From Pseudofrankia asymbiotica (lineage in GTDB: Bacteria; Actinomycetota; Actinomycetes; Frankiales; Frankiaceae): a stretch of 6,798 nucleotides of DNA. The stretch is from assembly GCF_001983105.1 (NCBI RefSeq), contig NZ_MOMC01000027.1:106805-113602 (forward strand), read 5' to 3'. Made by a program: the position numbers and the translations under genes. Within the stretch, counting starts at the first letter, position 1; every line of letters begins with the position of its first letter. Shown here piece by piece: positions 1 through 4,701 of the stretch. The notes under the pieces are model-generated. The model was not told the DNA's origin, searched no databases, and saw only the letters and a list, made by a program, of their open reading frames with translations.

Positions 1-3000
1 GGGGGACCGGCGGCGGTCAGCGCCCCTGAGGTGACGTTCAGCGACGGCGTCGGCGGGACGACGCGATGCGCGCTGACCTGGCCGGTGGCGACGGGACGCC
101 CCCCGCTCGCGGCCGTCGTCGACGTGTTCACGCGGCTCGGCGTCGAGGTCGTCGACCACGACCGGCCACCGGCCGGTGCCTTCGGGTCCAGGGCGCCTGA
201 GCGGGACGAGTACCTGCTGCGGCTGCCTGAGGCGCCGGACCCGGCTTCCGCGGGCCCGGCCCCCACGGGCCCGGCATCGGCGGGCGTGGCGCCGGTGGGC
301 GCGCCGGCGGCGCGGGAGGTGTTCGGGCAGCTGTTCGTCGCGGTGTGGACCGGGCAGGCGGAGCTGGACGAGTTCACCCGGCTGGCGCTGACCGCGGGCG
401 TTCCGTGGCGCGAGGTCGATGTGATCCGGGCGGCGTGGCGGTTCCTGCACCAGACCGGGGTCAGCCTGTCGCACGGCTACGCCGCGCGGACGGTGCTGGC
501 GAACCCGGCGTTCGCGCACGGCCTGCTCGACTTCTTCCGGGCCCGCTTCGACCCGGACTACGCCGGCCCGGACCATGCCGGCCCGGACCACGCCGGCCCG
601 GACCACGCCGGCCCGAATCGCGCCGGCCCGAATCACTCCGATCCGGACTGCCCCGGCGCGGATCACCGGGCGGCGGGCGCGGCGGCTGCGTCGGCGAGGC
701 TCGAGGCGCTGCTCGCCGCCGTCGCCAGCCTCGACCAGGACCGGATCCTGCGCGGGCTGCGCGACGTGCTCGCCGCGGTGATCCGCACCAACCACTACCA
801 GCGCGACGCGGCCGGACGGCCGAAGCCGGCGCTGGCGCTGAAGATCGCCTCGTCGCGGCTCGGGCTCCTGCCGGCGCCGCGGCCGTGGGTCGAGGTGTTC
901 GTGACCTCGCCGACGGTCGAGGGCGTGCACATGCGCGGCGGGCGGGTCGCCCGCGGCGGCCTGCGCTTCTCCGACCGGCCCGAGGACTACCGCACCGAGG
1001 TGCACGGCCTCTACCGGGCACAGGTCACCAAGAACGTCGTCATCGTCCCCGACGGGGCGAAGGGCGCCTTCGTCCTGCACGAGCCGACCCTCCCTGCGAT
1101 GAACTTCCCGTCCACCCGGCCCGGGGTCCCCGCCGATCTGCCTCCCGGCCCCGGACAGGACCGACCCGACGCCACCAGGTCTGGTCGAGCCTGGCAGATC
1201 GGTGGGGAGGTTGGGGCCGCGTACCGGACGTTCGTCTCGGCCCTGCTGGACGTCACCGACAACCTGGTCGGCGGTAAACCGGTCGGCCCGGAGCGCACCG
1301 TCTGCTACGACGAACCGGACACGTACCTGGTCGTCGCCGCGGACAAGGGCACGGCCACCTTCTCCGACCTCGCCAACGAGATCGCCGCCGAGTACGGCTA
1401 CTGGCTGGGCGACGCGTTCGCCTCCGGCGGGTCGGCCGGCTACGACCACAAGGCGATGGGGATCACCGCCCGCGGGGCCTGGGAGTCGGCCCGCCAGCAC
1501 CTGCGCGAGCTCGGCGTCGACGCCGACCGCGATCCGTTCACGGCCGTCGGGATCGGCGACATGTCGGGCGACGTCTTCGGCAACGGGGTGCTGCGGTCAC
1601 GCTCGATGCGCCTGGTAGCCGCCTTCGACCACCGGCACATCTTCATCGACCCGGATCCCGATCCGGCGGCCTCGTTCGCCGAGCGGCAGCGGCTCTACGA
1701 CCTGCCCAGCTCGTCGTGGGCGGACTACGACCCCAAGGTCCTCTCGCCCGGCGGCGGCGTGTTCCGCCGCGACGCCCGCCGCGTCGAGCTCTCGGCCAGG
1801 GCGCGCGAGATCCTCGGCCTCCCGCCCGCGCCCGCCCCCACCGGCGCCGACGGCGCCTCGGGCGCCGAGGGTGGCGGCCCGCCAGTCGCCGTCGCCGTCG
1901 GTGACGGCGGCGGCGGCGTCGACAGCGACAGCGGCGGCGGCGGGATGTCGCCGGTCGAGCTGATCCAGGCGCTCCTGCGCGCCCCCGTCGACCTGCTCTA
2001 CAACGGTGGCATCGGCACCTACGTCAAGGCCAGCACCGAGGACCACGGTGACGCCGCCGACCACGCGAACGACGCGGTCCGTGTCGACGCCGACGAGCTG
2101 CGCGCCCGGGTCGTCGTCGAGGGCGGCAACCTCGGCCTCACCCAGGCCGGCCGGGTCGAGCTCGCCCACCTCGGCGGGAAGATCAACACCGACTTCCTCG
2201 ACAACTCCGCGGGCGTCGACACCTCCGACCGCGAGGTCAACCTGAAGATTTTGCTCGCCGGCGCCGTCGACGACGGCGAGCTGACCCTCGCGGGCCGCGA
2301 CGAGCTGCTTCGCTCGCTCACCGACGACGTCGCGGCGTCCGTACTCGACGACAGCGCCCAGCAGGCGGTCGCGGTGAGCCTGGCGGCGACCTACGCGCCG
2401 GTCTTCCTCGACCGCCACATCCGGCTGCTGCGCAACCTGGAGGCGCGCTCCGGCCTGGTCCGGTCGCTGGAGCACCTGCCGTCGGAGTCGCGGCTGGAGG
2501 AGCTGCGCACGGCGCGCACCGGGCTCACCCGCCCGGAGCTGGCCCTGCTGCAGGCCAAGGCGAAGACGCTCGTGCGCCAGGAGCTGCTGGACTCGCCACT
2601 GCCGGACGCGAAGGCGCTCGACCTGATCGCGCAGCGGTACTTCCCGCCGGCGGTGCGGGAACGTTTCGCCGACCGGATCAGCGAGCACCCGTTGGTCCGC
2701 GAGATCATCGCGACGCGGCTGGCGAACGAGCTGGTCAACCGGATGGGGCCCGGCTTCGTCTTCCGGCTGGAGGAGCAGGTCGGCGTGACCACCGCCGACG
2801 CCGCCCGGGCGTACGCGGCGGCCGCGGCGCTGTTCGGCCTCGACGGGCTGTGGGCGGCTCTCGACCGGCGCGGCGACGCGATGCCCGCCGCCGACGAGCT
2901 CGCCGGCCGCCGCGCGGCCCGCGAGTTCCACGAACTGGCCGCCGAGTGGCTGCTGCGCCACGCCCGTGGCCCGGCCGGCACCACGACCGTCACCGGGCGG

Positions 3001-3723
3001 CTGCGCGGGCCGGCCACGGACCTCGCCGCCTCGTTCGGCGTCGGCGCTGGTGCCGGTGCCAGCGGCCGCGGCGGTGTCGGCGGTGGCACGGCCGTCGACG
3101 CGGACCTGACCGCGAGGATCGCGGGGCTCGGCGCGCTCGGCACCGCCCTCGACCTGCTGGTGACCGCGCCCCGGCCGGCGCCGGCGGCCATCGAGGACGC
3201 CGCCGCCGTGCACGAGGTGCTCGGTGGCTGGCTCGGCCTGGCCGGCCTGCACGCCCGGCTGGCCGACGCCGCCGCCGACTCACACTGGACGCTCGCCGCC
3301 AAGGCGGCGCTGCGGGCCCGGCTCACCGAGCTGTGGGCGACGCTCGACTGGCTCGTGCTCGCCGCCGCCCGCGCGGACGCCCCGACCTCGCCGGGGATCG
3401 CGGAGCCGACGAGCACCGGCTGGGACGCCGAGGCCTACCTGGCCGGCGGCGCGCGGGCACTCACCGCCCGCTGGCTCGTCCGGCGGGCCGACGCCGTCGG
3501 CCCGTTCACCGCCGTGCTGGCCGAGCTCGCCGGTGAGCCACCCTCCGGTGAGCCTCGCCCCCGCGCCGCGCGGCGGTCGGGCTTCCGGCCCACCGACGTC
3601 CGGGTCGGCACAGGCCCGGTCGACGTCGCCGCGGCCACGGTCGCGATCCGCGAGCTGCGCCTGCTGGTCGAACGCGTCCAGTTCACCGACGACGGCCTCG
3701 GCCCCCGCCTCCGCGACGGCTGA
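1..3723 (+). CDS. NAD-dependent glutamate dehydrogenase, large (180-kDa class), 5' truncated by window edge
   Basis: This enzyme catalyses L-glutamate + NAD+ + H2O to 2-oxoglutarate + NH4+ + NADH in the cytoplasm. The frame is open from base 1 with no ribosome-binding site before the first GTG (31), and about 1,240 codons are visible against about 1,600 in the family, so roughly the first quarter lies upstream. Visible blocks in order are the glutamate-site block RGGRVARGGLRFSDR (934-978); the catalytic-lysine motif PDGAKGAF (Lys at 1060-1062; most relatives have GGF); YLVVAADKGTATFSD (about 1324-1368); the Rossmann NAD-binding loop GIGDMSGDVFGNG (1549-1587); NGGIGTYVKAST (2002-2037); EGGNLGLTQ (2119-2145); KINTDFLDNSAGVDTSD (2179-2229); then the C-terminal helical domain. 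Low-complexity in-frame insertions interrupt the core at 241-300, 547-666, about 1090-1220, 1822-1944 and 3031-3102. In mycobacteria this enzyme class is inhibited by the FHA protein GarA; whether that applies here is unknown. The stop codon is part of a terminator hairpin. Confidence 0.95.
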   Translation, partial: GGPAAVSAPEVTFSDGVGGTTRCALTWPVATGRPPLAAVVDVFTRLGVEVVDHDRPPAGAFGSRAPERDEYLLRLPEAPDPASAGPAPTGPASAGVAPVGAPAAREVFGQLFVAVWTGQAELDEFTRLALTAGVPWREVDVIRAAWRFLHQTGVSLSHGYAARTVLANPAFAHGLLDFFRARFDPDYAGPDHAGPDHAGPDHAGPNRAGPNHSDPDCPGADHRAAGAAAASARLEALLAAVASLDQDRILRGLRDVLAAVIRTNHYQRDAAGRPKPALALKIASSRLGLLPAPRPWVEVFVTSPTVEGVHMRGGRVARGGLRFSDRPEDYRTEVHGLYRAQVTKNVVIVPDGAKGAFVLHEPTLPAMNFPSTRPGVPADLPPGPGQDRPDATRSGRAWQIGGEVGAAYRTFVSALLDVTDNLVGGKPVGPERTVCYDEPDTYLVVAADKGTATFSDLANEIAAEYGYWLGDAFASGGSAGYDHKAMGITARGAWESARQHLRELGVDADRDPFTAVGIGDMSGDVFGNGVLRSRSMRLVAAFDHRHIFIDPDPDPAASFAERQRLYDLPSSSWADYDPKVLSPGGGVFRRDARRVELSARAREILGLPPAPAPTGADGASGAEGGGPPVAVAVGDGGGGVDSDSGGGGMSPVELIQALLRAPVDLLYNGGIGTYVKASTEDHGDAADHANDAVRVDADELRARVVVEGGNLGLTQAGRVELAHLGGKINTDFLDNSAGVDTSDREVNLKILLAGAVDDGELTLAGRDELLRSLTDDVAASVLDDSAQQAVAVSLAATYAPVFLDRHIRLLRNLEARSGLVRSLEHLPSESRLEELRTARTGLTRPELALLQAKAKTLVRQELLDSPLPDAKALDLIAQRYFPPAVRERFADRISEHPLVREIIATRLANELVNRMGPGFVFRLEEQVGVTTADAARAYAAAAALFGLDGLWAALDRRGDAMPAADELAGRRAAREFHELAAEWLLRHARGPAGTTTVTGRLRGPATDLAASFGVGAGAGASGRGGVGGGTAVDADLTARIAGLGALGTALDLLVTAPRPAPAAIEDAAAVHEVLGGWLGLAGLHARLADAAADSHWTLAAKAALRARLTELWATLDWLVLAAARADAPTSPGIAEPTSTGWDAEAYLAGGARALTARWLVRRADAVGPFTAVLAELAGEPPSGEPRPRAARRSGFRPTDVRVGTGPVDVAAATVAIRELRLLVERVQFTDDGLGPRLRDG
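241..300 (+). repeat. 15-bp tandem repeat encoding PASAG-type pentapeptides
   Basis: Four consecutive in-frame 15-bp units lie at 241-255, 256-270, 271-285 and 286-300, encoding PASAG, PAPTG, PASAG and VAPVG. Units 1-3 share the frame ccggc......gggc; the fourth has diverged. The array sits between the conserved segment EYLLRLPEAP and the block starting REVFGQLFVAVW, that is, in a surface loop of the N-terminal half of glutamate dehydrogenase. The unit length is the same as in the array at 547-666. Confidence 0.75.
547..666 (+). repeat. 15-bp minisatellite encoding AGPDH pentapeptides inside glutamate dehydrogenase
   Basis: Eight in-frame 15-bp units run without a break. The translations are FDPDY, AGPDH, AGPDH, AGPDH, AGPNR, AGPNH, SDPDC and PGADH. 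The three central units (562-606) are gccggcccggaccay and differ only at one final base; outer units are progressively diverged, the usual pattern for slippage arrays. The first unit (FDPDY) lies in a segment (FRARFDP) that looks family-conserved, so the array may have grown from it. It ends before ARLEALLAAVASLDQDRIL, where homology to the family resumes. Because the unit is a multiple of three, copy-number change would keep the enzyme in frame. Confidence 0.9.
1117..1219. repeat. Imperfect palindromic element inserted in-frame in the GDH catalytic domain
   Basis: Arm tccccgccgatctgcc (1127-1142) is the inverse of ggcagatcggtgggga (1193-1208), matching at 15 of 16 positions; the single exception (1132/1203) would be a G-U wobble in RNA. 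Outside it, after a small internal loop, cggccc (1117-1122) is inverse to gggccg (1214-1219). The enclosed loop is 50 nt (1143-1192). The region encodes a Pro/Gly/Arg-rich stretch between the catalytic GAKGAF motif and YRTFVSALLDVTDN, where my recollection of actinobacterial homologues has about 22 residues and this protein has 50. The excess of about 28 residues (84 nt) is close to the 82-nt span of the main palindrome, and both flanks carry GG. Mobile origin is inference; the inverted repeat itself is directly visible. Confidence 0.7.
1822..1944 (+). other. Pro/Ala then Gly/Asp-rich low-complexity linker within GDH
   Basis: About 41 residues of Pro/Ala, then Gly/Ala/Asp/Ser sequence separate the REILGLP segment from MSPVELIQALLRAPVDLLYNGG. 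In the family these two blocks are normally joined by only a few residues. ggcgcc is repeated at about 9-bp spacing near the start and poly-GGC runs occur at the end. It is probably a disordered surface linker. Confidence 0.7.
3031..3102 (+). other. Glycine-rich low-complexity segment in the GDH C-terminal domain
   Basis: The frame encodes alternating Gly/Ala then Gly-rich sequence (GVGAGAGASGRGGVGGGTAVD) made of ggt/ggc codons, placed between two predicted helical blocks (LAASF before, LTARIAGLGALGTALDLL after). It is most likely a flexible loop expanded by slippage. Confidence 0.55.
3529..3558 (+). repeat. Two-unit 15-bp direct repeat near the GDH C-terminus
   Basis: Ten identical bases, ccggtgagcc, occur at 3530-3539 and 3545-3554, a 15-bp period in frame. 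They encode AGEPP then SGEPR. This is the third place in the same gene with a 15-bp, Gly-Pro-containing pentapeptide period. Confidence 0.6.
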
Positions 3724-3743
3724 CCACGGCCCCGCCGTGGTCA
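3721..3743 (+). terminator. Hairpin terminator overlapping the GDH stop codon
   Basis: tgaccacggc (3721-3730) and gccgtggtca (3734-3743) are perfect inverse repeats separated by ccc, giving a 10-bp GC-rich stem with a 3-nt loop. The left arm starts with the TGA stop codon of glutamate dehydrogenase. No T-run follows, which is common for actinobacterial terminators. Its placement makes it very likely to end the GDH transcript and separate it from the downstream pair. Confidence 0.8.
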
Positions 3744-3786
3744 TGCCTCGGGGCTGGACTCGGGAAGTTAGCGACGCGGAAATTTG

Positions 3787-3812
3787 GTCCTGACGGGGCT
3801 GTCATGACGGCT
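3787..3812 (+). repeat. Short tandem direct repeat in the leader
   Basis: gtcctgacggggct (3787-3800) is followed directly by gtcatgacggct (3801-3812). They differ by one substitution and two bases of G-run length. The second copy contains the palindrome gtcatgac. It could be an operator for a protein binding two adjacent half-sites, or a chance duplication. Confidence 0.4.
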
Positions 3813-3918
3813 GGCCAGAGTGTTCGCCAGGTCAACATGCGGGGAGCGGGGTGTGGCCTCCCCGGATTGTCCGTGCGTCTGGCCGGCCGCCGGCTCCCCG
3901 GGCAGCGCTTTCGTGTCT

Positions 3919-3923
3919 GGAGG
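3919..3923 (+). promoter_or_regulatory. Ribosome-binding site of the creatininase-family gene
   Basis: ggagg ends 4 bases before ATG at 3928. It supports this ATG over the upstream in-frame GTG at 3820, whose extra 36 codons do not resemble the family. Confidence 0.75.
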
Positions 3924-3927
3924 CATC

Positions 3928-4701
3928 ATGACCAGGATCTTCGCCGACCTGCGGGCTCCCGAGATCGCGGAGCTGTCGCCGGGGGCGGTGGCCGTCCTGC
4001 CGATCGGTTCGGTGGAGCAGCACGGGCCGCACCTGCCGCTCTCGACGGACCTGGTCGTCGCCGACACGCTCGCGCGCGACGTGGTCGCGGCTCACGGGGA
4101 CGAGATCGACCTGCTGCTGCTGCCGACGCTGGCCTACAGCAAGTCCAACGAGCACGCCTGGTCGGCGGGGACGATGTGGCTGTCGGCGACGACGGTGCTG
4201 GCGATGCTCGACGACCTGGGCCGCTGCCTCGCGACGACGCCCGTCGAGCGGCTGGTGTTCCTCAACGGCCACGGCGGCAACAGCGCGCTGCTGCAGGTCG
4301 CGAGCCGCGACATCCGGCTCGCGCACGGGTTGCGGACCTTCGTCATGCACCCGTCGCTGCCGCCCGACCACGGCGGGACGGCGCCCGCGTCCGAGCTGGG
4401 CATGGGGATCCACGCCGGGATCGAGGAGACGTCGCTGATGCTGCACCTGCGCCCCGACCTGGTCCGGATGGACCTGGCCGAGCGCAGCGTGCCCGAGCAC
4501 CTGGCCGGGTTCGAGCGGGTCGGCTGGGGCCGGCCGGTCTCGTTCGGCTGGCTGTCCGACGACTTCGGGACGAACGGCACGCTCGGCGACCCGGTCGGCG
4601 CCACCGCCGAACACGGCAAGGAGCGCTACGAGGCGATGGTCGAGACCGCCGCCGCGTCGCTGCGCGAGATCGCCCGCTTCGACCCGAGGCACGCCCGGTG
4701 A
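3928..4701 (+). CDS. Creatininase-family metal-dependent amidohydrolase
   Basis: The 257-residue protein has the full creatininase-family pattern and the usual length. Metal-site motif GSVEQHGPHLPLSTD holds Glu30, His32 and Asp41; SNEHAWSAGT (73-82, His76), NGHGGN (113-118, His115) and HAGIEETS (162-169, Glu167) follow. Family members hydrolyse cyclic or linear amides using two divalent metals; known members act on creatinine, on FAPy intermediates of flavin/deazaflavin synthesis, and, as MftE, on the C-terminal dipeptide of the mycofactocin precursor. Creatininase proper has a Tyr-Glu after the NGH motif, replaced here by Gly-Gly, so this is probably not a creatinine hydrolase. No mycofactocin genes are visible beside it. 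It is cytoplasmic, with no signal peptide or membrane segment. Its stop overlaps the next gene's start by 4 bp, implying a shared substrate or pathway. The family is secure; the substrate is unknown. Confidence 0.92.
   Translation: MTRIFADLRAPEIAELSPGAVAVLPIGSVEQHGPHLPLSTDLVVADTLARDVVAAHGDEIDLLLLPTLAYSKSNEHAWSAGTMWLSATTVLAMLDDLGRCLATTPVERLVFLNGHGGNSALLQVASRDIRLAHGLRTFVMHPSLPPDHGGTAPASELGMGIHAGIEETSLMLHLRPDLVRMDLAERSVPEHLAGFERVGWGRPVSFGWLSDDFGTNGTLGDPVGATAEHGKERYEAMVETAAASLREIARFDPRHAR

Larger units (their letters stand above)
3744..3927 (+). promoter_or_regulatory. Leader/promoter region of the amidohydrolase-flavoprotein unit
   Basis: This 184-bp non-coding gap must hold the promoter if the hairpin at 3721-3743 terminates GDH transcription. 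A relatively AT-rich spot, aagtta to aaattt (3765-3785), is the most promoter-like stretch, but I see no convincing -35/-10 pair. A near-perfect short tandem repeat lies at 3787-3812, with gtcatgac (3801-3808) a perfect palindrome. Further on, cggggag (3840-3846) can pair with ctccccg (3858-3864) or, as an 8-mer with the following c, with gctccccg (3893-3900). gcctcc (3856-3861) is also complementary to the ribosome-binding segment ggaggc (3919-3924). In such GC-rich DNA these pairings may be fortuitous. Confidence 0.4.

Noticed and set aside
31..33. GTG as the true start of glutamate dehydrogenase
   Set aside because: No ribosome-binding site precedes it, the frame is open back to base 1, and the first residues match an internal part of the family.
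547..666. CRISPR-like array
   Set aside because: Units are contiguous 15-mers without spacers, in frame within a conserved gene.
1597..3252. Long minus-strand open frame (551 codons) opposite glutamate dehydrogenase
   Set aside because: High-GC shadow frame; composition is Arg/Gly/Ala/Val-rich with no recognisable motif, while the plus strand encodes a clear enzyme.
3787..3815. Mini-ykkC (guanidine-II) riboswitch, suggested by two tgacgg motifs upstream of an amidohydrolase
   Set aside because: The bases flanking the ACGG segments do not form the required paired stems.
3820..3927. Upstream GTG start for the creatininase-family gene
   Set aside because: ATG 3928 has a ggagg site and matches the family's N-terminus; the 36 extra residues look like untranslated leader.
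3804..4697. N-terminal extension of the flavoprotein giving an 882-residue protein
   Set aside because: This part is the off-frame reading of the hydrolase gene; it is Arg/Ala-rich with no family similarity, and homology begins just after GTG 4698.
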